Source of the DNA: Ooceraea biroi
Lineage: Eukaryota; Arthropoda; Insecta; Hymenoptera; Formicidae
Direction: 5' to 3'
Length of the DNA stretch: 64,000 bases
Assembly: GCF_003672135.1 (NCBI RefSeq)
Contig: NC_039516.1
Coordinates: forward strand, 3,393,838 to 3,457,837
This document shows positions 24,660-35,808 of this stretch, one piece after another. The translations under genes and the position numbers were made by a program. Every line of letters begins with the position of its first letter. The stretch's first letter is position 1. The notes under the pieces are model-generated. The model was not told the origin of the DNA. It ran no database searches and was given only the letters and a program-made list of their open reading frames with translations.

Positions 24660-25941
24660 TTGGGTTGGCCAAAAAGTAATTGCGTTTTTTTCCAATAGAT
24701 GGACATACATATCTTGAAATGTAACTAACTTCATTCTAAACCGCAAATTCATTATGTAGGTTAACAACTCACAGTTCAAGCTTGTTTTACAAAAAGAAAG
24801 TACACGATTTCGTTAACAATTGTTTGTTTGCCGTCGATTTCAAAATGGAAAATCAAAAAGAACATTTTCGTCATATTTTGTTTTGTTACTTCCGAAAAGG
24901 GAAACACGCTGTGCAAGCTCATAAAAAGTTATCTGATGTATATGGCGAAGATGCTTTAAAACTGCGGCAGTGTCAAAATTAGTTTACTAAATTTCGATCT
25001 GCAGATTTTAACGTGAAAGATGCACCACGCTCAGGAAGGCCAATCGAAATTGATGATGACAAAATAAAGGCACTGATCGATTCGAATCGGCGTTTAACGA
25101 CACGAGAGATTGCTGAGAATCTTAACATATCGAAATCGAGTGTTGAAAACCATTTAAAACGACCATTTAAGACGACATTAGTAAGCTCGATATTTGGGTA
25201 GCACATGAGCTCAAAGAAATTCATCTCACTAAGCGTATTGACATCTGCGATTCTCTTTTGAAACGTGAGGAAAATGATCGATTTTTGAAACGTATGATAA
25301 CAGGCGACGAAAAATCGATCGTCTACAACAACGTCAAACGAAAAAGATCGTGATGAACCTGCTCGAAGCACTTGAAAAGCAGATATTCACCAAAGAAAGA
25401 TTATGCTGTCAGTCTGGTGGGACTGTGTATTTTGAGCTGCTTGCAAGGAATCAAACCATTAATTCAGACGTATACTGTCGTCAACTGGATAAATTAAATG
25501 ATGCCATCAAACAGAAACGTCGAGAATTGGTGAATCGCAAAGGTGTTGCGTTTCACCATGATAACGCTAGACCACGTACAAGTTTGGTCACTCGTGAAAA
25601 ATTGTTGCAGCTTGGATGGGATGTGTTACCATGATGTTACCACATCCACCATATTCGCCAGACCTGGCACCATCAGATTACCATTTGTTTCGTTCTTTGC
25701 AAAACGCCTTGAATGGTAAAACCTTTACTGCTGATGAGGATATCAAATCGTTCTTGGAATTGTTTTTTGCTGAAAAAGATAAGAACTTTTTTGAGCGCGG
25801 AATCATGAAGTTGCCTGAAAAATGGCAAAAGATAATCAAACAAAATGGACAATATATTGTTTAATAAAGTTTTTGTTTCCCATGAAAAATTCGCCTTTTA
25901 TTTATATAAAAAAAAACGTAATTACTTTTTGGCCAACCCAA
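24660..25941 (+). mobile_element. mariner element copy 1 (1,282 bp, defective)
   Basis: Seen: terminal inverted repeats begin TTGGGTTGGCCAAAAAGTAA at both ends and the element is flanked by TA on each side, the target site of Tc1/mariner elements. The 3' repeat differs from the 5' repeat by one base (ATTACG against ATTGCG). The interior is a damaged transposase gene of the mellifera-type group. The copy at 37,522-38,802 is about 99% identical by eye and carries the same major lesions. Because target duplication and both ends are intact, this copy could in principle still be moved by transposase supplied in trans. Confidence 0.97.
24845..25864 (+). pseudogene. Broken mariner transposase gene, copy 1
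   Basis: The gene begins MENQKEHFRHILFC, the paired helix-turn-helix DNA-binding region, and ends KLPEKWQKIIKQNGQYIV. It is interrupted by a TAG at 24,980-24,982 where copy 2 has TGG (unique to this copy), by a frame break after NHLKR leading to a stop near 25,200, by stops near 25,350, and by an 11-base duplication near 25,622-25,640 that separates LGWDVLP from HPPYSPD. The DD34D catalytic residues can all be seen, but in different frames: ITGDEK, HHDNAR and APSDY. The residue after GDEK is Ser where active relatives have Trp. No functional protein can be made. Confidence 0.95.
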
Positions 25942-26455
25942 TAAAACGGAAACAAAAGAATGCCGAGACATCCAAATAGATCGCTGAACAGGATGTTTGA
26001 GGTAATTATTTATCGCTTACTTCCGCCAGGCTGAATCTCGCCGCACTTAATTTTATGGACAGCTTTGGCGCAGCTGTCGAGAAGTCTGTTGAAACTTCTT
26101 TTCCAGATAGTTTTTACTGTTTCTTCACTTTCACGCTTGTCTTATCGTTAGATGTGAAAATATACTTCTGATTTTGAGTCAACTAACATTTATGCTATCT
26201 GGATTTCTTTTTATATAAATCTAATCAATATTTTTAAATATTATAATATTTAGAAAAACGTAAAATTCGATAAGCAAATTTGTCATAATTTCAAACAGAA
26301 TTATTCAGAAACATATCAAAGATGAACACTTGCGTTATTTGAATCCTTTATTATAATGTGACAAATATCACCGATGCGACGTGAACTCGTCAAAAATGAA
26401 ATAAACAAACTTCTAATTATGCCAATATAAAATTATGAAAGCAAAACTTACTTAC
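25942..26455. other. Intron or spacer, no gene recognised
   Basis: AT-rich DNA between mariner copy 1 and the donor at 26,456 on the minus strand. If the exon at 26,456-26,497 is real, this is the start of its first intron and the mariner sits inside that intron. Confidence 0.4.
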
Positions 26456-26497
26456 CGATTCGCCGTCACCGCGATTCCGCGCCATTACATTCCCCAT
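26456..26497 (-). CDS. Candidate first coding exon, MGNVMARNRGDGES
   Basis: Seen: ATG at 26,497 on the minus strand, 14 codons, then a strong GTAAGT donor in phase 0 at 26,456. The peptide starts Met-Gly-Asn, the form of an N-myristoylation signal (Gly at position 2), although the rest of the consensus is only partly met. The exon lies in a CpG-rich island and a perfect CRE (TGACGTCA) sits ten bases upstream of the ATG. No other exon of the gene could be joined to it, so the family is unknown. Other candidate exons in the window do not match its phase. Confidence 0.4.
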
Positions 26498-26506
26498 TGC
26501 CAGCGA

Positions 26507-26514
26507 TGACGTCA
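26507..26514. promoter_or_regulatory. Perfect CRE (TGACGTCA)
   Basis: The eight-base palindrome is the textbook site for CREB/ATF bZIP factors. It lies ten bases before the candidate ATG at 26,497, so it would be in the 5' leader or just downstream of the transcription start. A chance match of eight bases is possible, but the location in a CpG island favours function. Confidence 0.4.
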
Positions 26515-27720
26515 CTATCTTGACTCCTTCATATTCCCGGACACTCATATTCACTCGTGGCGAAAGGAACACAATCGATTGCAATAACAGCGCGTATTAA
26601 TTAATTCAATACGAACGTTATTCACCACTTCGTACAGCACATCCGCACTTTTTATCGCGCGCAAAGTACTTTAAACGGATAAATAACACGGTGCACACCG
26701 ATTGTCGCTTTGCTCTCCATCTGGTACAACTGAAACAAAAATACGGTTTAAAGTGCGAATAATTAAAGATACGCGACCAACTTCACGCCGCAGCGCGGAA
26801 CGCGACTCGCGACTCAACGCAGCCAGTGTTCGGATCAACGAATGATTAATTATGTGTCATCTTGATCCTTTCAGCAGCTGTCGATGCTCGACTACGTGCG
26901 ATTCGAATGAACAAATAACGCAACGCGATTCAGATTAGGGAACGGAACCTGCCGAACGACGGCGCGCCGTGTTTCGAGATGTGGGAACCCCGTGTGTCCA
27001 ACGTACACCAAAAGACCCGAAAACACTGTTAGTTATGGTCGCACATTACCAGTTAACATCTCCACACGGTTGCTCGTTACTCGATTCGACATCTCCGACG
27101 CTCATTCGCACGCAGTAATTATCATCGGTGCGAAAATCGCGAGAAAACCGCGGAGCAATCGCGCGCACGGACCGGCGCCACGATAAACTGAAGGCGACTA
27201 CGTGAGTCAAATAAAAAATGGCTGCGCGCCGCGCGCTACGCATGCCGGTAGCCGGCCCGTCGCCGGCAGCGACCAAATTTGCCCTTCGATCATTTTCTTT
27301 TTTTTAAATATGGCAATAGATACAAATCACGAATATTTAAATAAATTGAGGTAATACGATCGAGATGTCGATAAACGTAAACAGGTGTTTCGCATCGTGA
27401 AATGATTCGCGTCTTACGTACCACATGAAGTTGTCGCCGAATTTCTCGAATACATCGAAATGCACCATAATGAGAGGTGCAGTGTCGCAAGTGCGTCGCG
27501 CGTGCTGCGCGGGTGTCTCGTGTCGCGCCAATCGAGCGCGGAATCATAATTAATCGCGATTCGGCGGAAACTCGCGTGTCGTCGCGTTTCCGATTTCGGC
27601 TCGTAACGCAAGCAGTACCCGAAAACGTCCGGAGCGGAGCGGAGCGCCCGGCGAGAGAGAGGAGGGAACGATGTCACGATCACGCTCGTGAGTAAATTCT
27701 CGTTTATTTATTGTGTGCAG
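26515..27720. promoter_or_regulatory. CpG-rich island, possible divergent promoter
   Basis: GC-rich blocks at 26,640-27,290 and 27,400-27,690 contain CGCG and CCGG clusters. On the plus strand a GCTC|GTGAGT donor near 27,686-27,690 could end an untranslated first exon. On the minus strand the candidate exon at 26,456-26,497 begins at the lower edge. This layout would fit divergent transcription, but the plus-strand transcript is inference only. Confidence 0.3.
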
Positions 27721-29955
27721 CAAAACGCGCTCTTTTAAGAAGTTACCGGAGAAATATAGACAAAGGGGTTATAAATATCCCGCATCACTTGATATCGATC
27801 TCCGCTATATTTTGTAGTATAAATACCAATTAAAGAAAATTGAGATCGCACGAGCATGCACTTCATAAACATTCTGCGTACGTAATATCTATCGGATCTA
27901 CCATCTGCCATGTTCCACTACGTTGCTACCTATTCGTCTGCCTGTGCGACCATGTCAGCGCGACATGTTGTATCAACTTACACTCTCACTCTCTCTCTCT
28001 CTCTCTATGGGTATCCTCTATGCCGCCGGAATATTAAGTATCGCACGCTCCCCCAGGAATACCCAGGGTTTCCCAATATTACTTCCGATGTATCGAAACG
28101 TTCCAATAACCGTCGACGTATGACACAGATGGTCCTCGGAAAAATTACTGTTTGCCGTAAAAGCGGTTTAATAAAGCAAACGGGTTTTCGCTTTAAAAGT
28201 GCTCCCGCGAAATACATTTTATGTTTATCCTCGAGCTCGGTTTTAATCCTCTTGTTATTACACTAGTATGGTGCACTTCGATTGGAGTTCTCTCGGCAAA
28301 TCTTCCTCGTAAAGACATAAACGTTTGATTCTGTAGAAAGATCCATCGAACCGAGGACGCGTGATGAAAGATTGCTGTCGGGAATAATCGGAAAGATCAA
28401 AGGGAAAGGTTGCAGTCGCTTGGCCGACGTACTTTGCTCGTGATTTGCAGTCGCTGATTCCAAAAAGTATGAACGATTGATCAGGACGCCGTTTCGGCAC
28501 AGAGCAGCACAGAGAGACGGAGTAGGAAGGGAGAGATTGCAATTTCCGGCGGGCGATCACGCTAATGCACGTATCGGGCAGTTAGCGGGCGAGTCACGTG
28601 AACGTGATAAGGAGTTCGCAGCGAGAATTAGAGGAGAACGACGTTCCAATTAATGATGAAAGATCCTCGCTTGCAATTACTAATTGCTACTTTAACTTAG
28701 CGTGCCGGTGTGCTTGAATACCGAATGAGTAATAATGAACTTAAAAACGAGCAAGCAAGTCGAGAAATTAACTCAGAGATTAATTTTTTAACTAGAACGT
28801 TTAAACCAGAACATTATAAGTATAAGAAATACGTAAACTTAAATTAAAATCTGTAATGTCAATTCCATAGTCAATGTTTTCTCTAATTAGAAGTTATATT
28901 TTTGCTTACGAAGATGGAAGGTCTATGTCTGTTATTCCGTCGCTATTTTATTCATGCACTAAATTACTTCAATCGACCGCACGCTTGTTTTGTTCAGCGC
29001 GAAAGTTAGCACTTGCATGGCATCCCGGCGTATCGAGCAATCAAACTGGTATATATGAATCGATTGGCAGAATTGCAGAGCAATTTATAAAATCAAGATC
29101 ACGTCTTGCTTCTCTATCCTGACATTATCCTTCATTTATTTTGTACTCGACTCGACAATTTGGAACGCAAGATCAATACTCGAAAATGCCACATGTGCGG
29201 TGAGGAACGGGAATAGCATGTGCGCGAAACAAATTAATCGCACAGTTTACTTTATTTTCGAACATAAATGTAAATGTACATGTAGCAGTTATGAAAGAAC
29301 CAAATTTTATATGTATATAATTATGTACACATGTAAACAATTGAAATTGCAACATTTTAGCAATAGAATATTGAGTCTATTACGGATTCTTTTTTTGTGA
29401 TTCTTAAATATATCTTTTATAGCATAAGACTTCACGCGCAGTCTTCTACAATCTGTGACTTGCTGTTTAGTTCATTGAAGAGAGCATTAGAATTTCTTTA
29501 CTATAAATTTAATATTTTTGTCAAGAAAGCTTAATTTAGAGAAAATTCACTAAAAGACGAGAAAATTGCGAATAAAAGAAAGAAAGAGATAGAGAAAAAA
29601 TAATGACAAGAATATAATGCTCTCAATTATAATATCATCAAAATATTTATATTCTATGTCAATTTCAAAATCTTGTCGATTTGAAAATCTTGAATTTCTC
29701 ATGATGATTCAATATATATAATTATTTAATTCTTTTAGAAGCAATGATGCAATGTATACATCATTTCAGTCATTTTCGTCTATCTAATGGCATAATACAT
29801 CAATTTCATTTAATGAGTTTTTTCTGTTTTTTGTTTTTCTGTTGAAATTCAAGTTGCTACGAAACTTTCTCATATTGTTCATACTTTTTAAATAAATTAA
29901 TTATTTAGTATCTCTTAAAGTCTTGTAGAATCTTTCGCAATTCGTTCGTTGCATT
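27721..29955. other. Intergenic, no gene recognised
   Basis: AT-rich sequence with a (CT)9 microsatellite at 27,989-28,006 and a GC-richer patch at 28,340-28,640 in which both strands are open for 66-100 codons. It ends downstream of the U1-70K 3' end. Confidence 0.45.
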
Positions 29956-29961
29956 TTTATT
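29956..29961 (-). terminator. Likely poly(A) signal of U1-70K
   Basis: TTTATT on the plus strand reads AATAAA on the minus strand, about 170 bases after the U1-70K stop at 30,128. It is the first canonical hexamer downstream of the stop, giving a short 3' UTR. Confidence 0.5.
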
Positions 29962-30127
29962 CTGTATTCAAAATTTGATATATAATCGAGAGGTTGTCAG
30001 CTTGGTTTGCTCCTGAAAGAGCTAATTCATCATTATACTAGTAGAAAGGATATTACAACGATAATGCGGCAACACGATATCTTAAAATCGTAAAAAAGAG
30101 ACACGACGAAAATATATATTGCTAAGA

Positions 30128-33100
30128 TCAATAATCTGGAACAGAATCGTAATTGTTGTACGGAGGCGGATCTGGCCGACCCTCCGGAATCCGGTATTTC
30201 TCCTCCACCTCTTGATCATTATCATCTTCGTACTTGACTGCGGTAAAGTACGAGCCCGACGTTGCGAATGTATTGCTGTAGTCCGGATAATCTAAAAGAT
30301 AAACATTTCATCTATTAGTACACGCTCATTTTCTCCATTTTTTTATTTCTAATGCTCCCGAAATCCGTCCTCTCATTAAATTTACCGTCTAAGGGCTCCT
30401 CCTTGATTCGAATTTCTTTCGTGTCCTCATCCTGACGATCATTGCGATCCTTCCTGTCTCTGCGATCGCGGTCCCTGTCTCGTTTGTCTCGCTTACGATC
30501 CCTGTCGCGTTCGCGATCATTACTTCGTGACCGGCGCCGTTTACGGTCCCGATCACGATCGCGATCACGATCCCTCCTGTCACGTGGTCGTTCGATTTCC
30601 TCGATATCGGGATCGGGTAAACGATCACGACTTCGTCTACGTTTACGATCACGTGATCTGCTCCTGGTACGTCGTTTGCGATCGCGCGATCTGCGACGCT
30701 CTCTATCTAAGCGATCGCGATCTCTGTAAAATAGGTGAATAATAATTTTAATGAGTTTCCTCACATTTTCTTACTTTAAATCGCGTTTTAGGCATTACCT
30801 GTCTCTATCAAGACCACGTCCCGTTGTTTCTCTCTCTCGTTCCAAGCGGTATCGTTCCCGTTCTCTCTCGTTATCTTCCCGTCCCGAATGCTTAATGTTA
30901 ACGTCAGGACCGCCCCTACGAGTACCACCCAAGCCACCACCGAGTCTGCGGGGCAGCCAGCCCTTTACCGTTCGTGCTCGTTCGACATCGACCAACACTC
31001 TGCGACCATCTATTTTCTTACCATCCGCATGCTTATATGCAGCTAAAAGATAGATCAAAAATTACTGTTCGCCAGCAGATTCACACGCCTGAATTATAGA
31101 TTATGGCTACGAGACCGTCTACGACTGACGGTAGGGCGGAATGTGAGGAACCTAATATAAGGTTCCTGGAACTAAAGTCCTGAAGTCGGCCGATCTCGAG
31201 ATTCGATATCCTTTATGTACTATAAATTTGGATTCGAGAATCATTTTACAAGTAGAGGTCTCATGACTCACAATTTCTACGAGCCTATAGATCCTCGAAT
31301 CCGCACGTTTCTGAACGTACGCATTCCAGGACTTGCAGACTTTATAAAAAAAAATAGCTTCTAGAATCCATAGATCCTATGATCCAATGATTCTCGGATC
31401 TACGGAACCTCAATAAAAGCCGATGAGAATCCACAGATCCTCGGATTCGCGTACTATCCGAACATGCGGGATTTCTCATTCGCACAATCCATAGTTTTGA
31501 GAATCTGTGCATTCCTAGTGTTCGCAGAAATCGTTTTCGAAGAGAAATCCGTCCATCTTGAAAACCAAAAATTCTTGAATATATAAGCAGCCCAATTTGT
31601 TAATTAGGTACCATATCATCATCTTCAAAGAATTTTCGGTTCCACAGATCCTCTCTCAGAGAAATACACAAAATATCTGTTCGAATAGGGAATTATTATC
31701 GTAAGAAGAAGATAGGGAAAGAATCGATTGTGAATTTTGTCCGCGATTTCGCGGAATAAGATAGACTGCAAACAACAGTCGCTTGAAAGGCGATAAATCT
31801 TAGAGTTGAGCGAGAGTTGCAAATCCTAGATTAGTAATAGTAATATGTTTTCTCGCTGAACATCCTAAGGAAAGGTACTTGCTGACATTGAGGAAGTATC
31901 TCAATTGCCGATACTACTATTGCAGCAGAATCAACCAGACCAATAATTGTTGTGAAACAATTGAATTGTTATGTTGGACGATATCGAGGTGGCGAGGTAG
32001 TAATAGTTGCAGCCGATCGCCAACACATACGCTTGCCGACATGTGTCGTTTTATCGCATAAAATGCAAAGAAATATTTAATATCTTAATTAATATAAATT
32101 ATAAAACGAAAATCTCAGCATTTAAAAAGGTACGTCATGAAACCAAGACAGTTGGAGCATAAATAGAAGTTAGTTTTATAAAACAAGTATAGCTGGAAAT
32201 TTTTAATAAAAGAGTAGCATTGCAACTACTATTTTTATTAAAAATAATTAATAAGATTAAAGTTGTTTTCTGGAAAAAGATTTTCTTCTTCAAAACTGTT
32301 TACTTTTACAAATATTTCTTTAATAAATATCTTTTTAGAGACCCAAAAATATTGTATCTATAGAAATGCTTAAATATTTATCACCGCGTATCCTGAAATG
32401 CATTTTATGATATAAAACGTGGGTGTCACAAGCCGTAGCCACAACTGCACGGCGATCGGAGGCAAGAAATGCTCTGGGACTTTGGAGCAGCTTAAATCTA
32501 TTTGTTGTTTAAGATCCAAAAAAGTATAGCAAATACAAAAAATACCTACCGCGGCTACTTACGTACGGAAGTTAACACAAAGCTTAGAGGTACGGGTCTA
32601 ATCGTGAAATGAACTCGTAAGAGACTCGCGAGGAGACACTACTCATTGCGAAGATGCCCAGTCTTCATATGTTCGTTCGTTCGATCTCCGAAGAAGTTTA
32701 CATTGTATTTACCTGGTGCGCTTTCATTTCGTTCTACTTACGACCAAACCGTGCGCATTGCATATGTACTTATAATATGAGTTACGGTGATCTAATAGTA
32801 AGTTACATTTAGTAATGTTAACGGCGCCTCGAGACACTACTCGCTCCACTAATTTGGCAATATCTTCCTAATGCTGGAGGAGGAGGAAGTGCCTTTTACT
32901 CGTTTGCTACGTTGCACATCGTGCGACCTTATAATCTGAGAAACCAATCTTGAAATCCACACTTGGAGACTAAATTTCTCGGATGTATCGAAAAAATTTA
33001 GAATCCATAATGGACTAAGATTAGAATCCAAAGATCGTACACAATCTGACAATATTTGTGACATCGCAAGTGGCGATATTATAAAATAAGAAAAAAAACC

Positions 33101-35593
33101 GATGCTGAATATTAAGAAATTAATATTTTATACTAAAATTAATATATTCAAGGAGTTATTATCTGAAATCGCTTTCTCCAGCAGATATATTGGTTGGATA
33201 TTCTTGAAACATAATAGCATTCAAAAAATTGATCTTATCGCACACTTTTTGCATCCTTTGGTGTACATGCAAGTTTCATATCTACATCTACCAATGTACT
33301 AGTTTCACGCACAATCAAACTGAGAAATATGCATGTATGTTCAGGTGTTCAACTATGGCAATCATTTATGGCACAGCTTTTCACGATTAATTTAGTATAT
33401 ATAAATTTCCCGAGGAAAATTTTTCAATTTTGTCATTGGATAAATTAATATTTATGAATACTACAAAAATTTATGTAATTAAACAAAAATTAGAAACGCG
33501 CTTGATAATAAAAGCTTTAAAATAAAATGTACAAACTAACTGCAAATTTCGTAAATGCGCACGTTTTGTAGATGTGCAGTAATACATATGACCGCATTTT
33601 ACCTCAAAAAATTTTAGATCATTAAAATTAGTAAAAATGCAATGCCATTTTATATGAGGGTACGTATCTCATCACATACGAATTCTCAATCTCTGTCTAC
33701 CTTTAAACCAGAATTACCGTTTCGATTGTAAGATACTATTCTGGTCCGTGTGGAATGGAATGATAAATATGTGTGCGCAATACTCTGCTCTACATGTTCA
33801 CTATGTGTTTGTCCATACAGGCGAGTACCTAATCATGAATAGAGTGTGTCCCTGAACCTTCATTCTAAAAGCCCACCCACCAATGAATTTCGATGTAGAA
33901 TGTTCATTATCACACAATTGTCGGATAATACTCGCGAATCTTGAAACCCGTATAGATTCTACAATTCGGTGATCTGACGGATCCTAGAATCCACAGATCC
34001 ATGAATCCATAATCAGTGTTTAACGCGGGACGTGTTCTAAGAGAAAAAAAAGGCATTCGAATGTCTATGCGTAATAAACGGTTCAGAAAGCCCCATAAAG
34101 AGCCTGACGGGTGTCATCAGGTGACACCTACGTTACAATCTGATCGAAATCGCGTATCGCTCGACAAAATCAGACACGGTAAATAGGGTAAGCAAGTAGA
34201 CGCTAACAAACGTCGTTGTATGTTGGATCTTACCACACATACAAACCTATCTTATCAGGCAGGTTCAGGGATTTTGCATGGAATAGTGAACGGCACTAGT
34301 TGCCGGCAGCGGCCACCACGCTGTACCAAGAACAAGATAAAAACTGCATTAATCAAAGACAGCCAATAAACGTTCACGTCGTTTGTTTGTTCGTTCGTAC
34401 GTTCGTTCGTATCGCTTTCACCATATTTATGCATTTACAGAACGGTATCCCTGCATGAGTGTGCCTATGGCGGGGACCCCCCCAAACGGTACCGTCTCGT
34501 TTAAGTACCAATGAAAATGGGTAGCCTAACTATATCCCTGCCCCCACTATCTAGCTGGAAGTGATACTAAGATGAAAGTCCAAACTATACGGGGCTCACT
34601 GAGCTTCGCGACAACGATTAATTTCTTTCTTTTTTTTCGTTTTTTACCTTTCCGAGGCGTTACTACTTACAGTGCATATCTCTTTCGTGCTCATACTCAA
34701 TGAAGGCATATCCTCTAGGCTTGCCATTAATCGTATTATGTGTTACCACGATCTGCAAACAGTTCAACCGAGCATGTATATTAATTTTATTATTATTTTT
34801 AGTAGTTTATTAATTTTACTAAATTAATAACTTACCTTTTTTACTGTACCGTATATCTCAAATTCTCTCCTCAATTTCGATTCTGAAGTATCATAATTCT
34901 ATAAGAAAAGACAATGTATATTAAAATACTCAAATTATACAATTATACGTTTGTTTGATAAATGAAGCAATAATTACAATTCGAGCTACAAAGAGAGTTT
35001 TGAACGGATCTGCTGTAACATTGGGAATACCAGCTGGATCCCATACAGCAATTTCTTGTTCAAGCTTATATGCAACTTGCTCTGCGCGTTCCCTTCTTCT
35101 ACGCTCCAAACGTTCCTCTCGAGTCTCTACACGTACAGGTGGTGGTGTATCCTTAGGGTCCTATAAACGAGTATTTCTTTCAGCAAGTTATATGTACGTA
35201 TCTACAGCGAGAAGATTATTCAAGTAAAAAGGAAAATAATATTTAGCTTCAGTGAAAAGAGAATCTTGAGAGCGTGAAAATAAACTTTGCAAATTTGTAT
35301 GTTATGTTCAGGTCGCTAGTTTCTTTTACACTCGAAACATGTCTAGTCAAACATGACGTATACATGACGTAGTAAACAAACAAATAAAATATGTCTCGAC
35401 GAGAGAATATTGAACCAATGCGACAATCGTGAAACCGTCATCTCCTTACCTCGAAGTACTTGAGGAATACTCCGACGCCGATGTATCCCCCGTTTTTCTT
35501 CTCGTGCGGAAGTTTGTTAGCAGGTGGTAGATACGGTATTGGATCACGTGGCGCAAATAACGCCAACAAATTCGGCGGCAGAAACTGCGTCAT
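30128..35593 (-). CDS. snRNP-U1-70K: U1 snRNP 70 kDa protein, 7 coding exons
   Basis: Core protein of the U1 snRNP, which binds stem-loop I of U1 snRNA and acts in 5' splice-site recognition in the nucleus. Exons (minus strand): 35450-35593, 34978-35160, 34836-34898, 34671-34752, 30799-31042, 30386-30723, 30128-30291; all borders are GT/AG and the phases agree, giving 405 residues. Residues 1-90 match the conserved N-terminus (MTQFLPPNLLALFAPRDPIP at the start). The RRM has RNP2 LFVARI (about 104-109) and RNP1 RGYAFIEY (about 143-150). A Gly-rich RRLGGGLGGTRRGG (189-202) precedes an Arg/Asp/Glu-rich tail (about 213-340), and the acidic, Pro/Tyr-rich C-terminus ends NNYDSVPDY. The length is close to other insect forms. 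Start: first ATG, exact family N-terminus. The gene appears intact. Confidence 0.98.
31043..34670 (-). other. Long fourth intron of U1-70K
   Basis: It splits codon Ser158, inside the RRM, and is 3,628 bp long against 75-289 bp for the other introns. It holds a dispersed motif close to GAATCCACAGATCC (31,364; 31,427; 31,640; 33,024; 33,987 and variants), a short hairpin at 31,146-31,167 (AGGAACCT/AGGTTCCT), and a GC-richer block at 34,441-34,620. In that block a CTTCCAG acceptor-like site (minus strand, exon would begin at 34,554) is followed after five bases by a stop in the U1-70K frame, so inclusion would truncate the protein. That cassette exon is inference. Confidence 0.7.
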
Positions 35594-35659
35594 CTCAGCG
35601 AGACGCAAAAATATCACCCATTAAAGAAGCAAAGAAACCGAGATCAATGATTGTGTAGC

Positions 35660-35740
35660 ACTCGGTACACATAAAATGGCGGCCACGTTACTTTGCCACC
35701 GGCATATCGCCAACGAGACTGCTATTCACATGATTGGGCC
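35660..35740 (-). promoter_or_regulatory. U1-70K promoter region
   Basis: About 80-145 bases upstream of the start codon the plus strand has AAAATGGCGGCC (35,673-35,684), reading GGCCGCCATTTT on the transcribed strand, a YY1/Pho-type core found at many housekeeping starts. An inverted CCAAT (ATTGG, 35,733-35,737) lies 50 bp further upstream. No TATA box is seen. Transcription probably starts near 35,680. Confidence 0.5.
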
Positions 35741-35794
35741 ACAGTACAAGTAGCGCAACCGGCGCGACTCGCCTAATTTTGCGTACTACGAAAT

Positions 35795-35808
35795 GGGGGG
35801 GGGGGGGG
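35795..35808. repeat. G14 homopolymer
   Basis: Fourteen consecutive G on the plus strand (C on the U1-70K strand), about 110 bp upstream of the promoter motif. Long G runs are prone to length error in sequencing and can form quadruplex structures. Confidence 0.8.

Noticed and set aside
23858..24698. Overlapping frames of 159-169 codons on both strands
   Set aside because: GC-rich DNA with few stops in any frame; Pro/Arg/His composition and no splice partners.
24979..25371. Minus-strand 130-codon frame inside mariner copy 1, and its twin in copy 2 (37,835-38,233)
   Set aside because: They are antisense shadows of the transposase gene; the same frame in both copies follows from the copies being identical.
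30442..30729. Plus-strand Arg/Ser-rich frames opposite U1-70K exon 6
   Set aside because: They are the complement of the Arg/Asp repeats in U1-70K and have no independent support.
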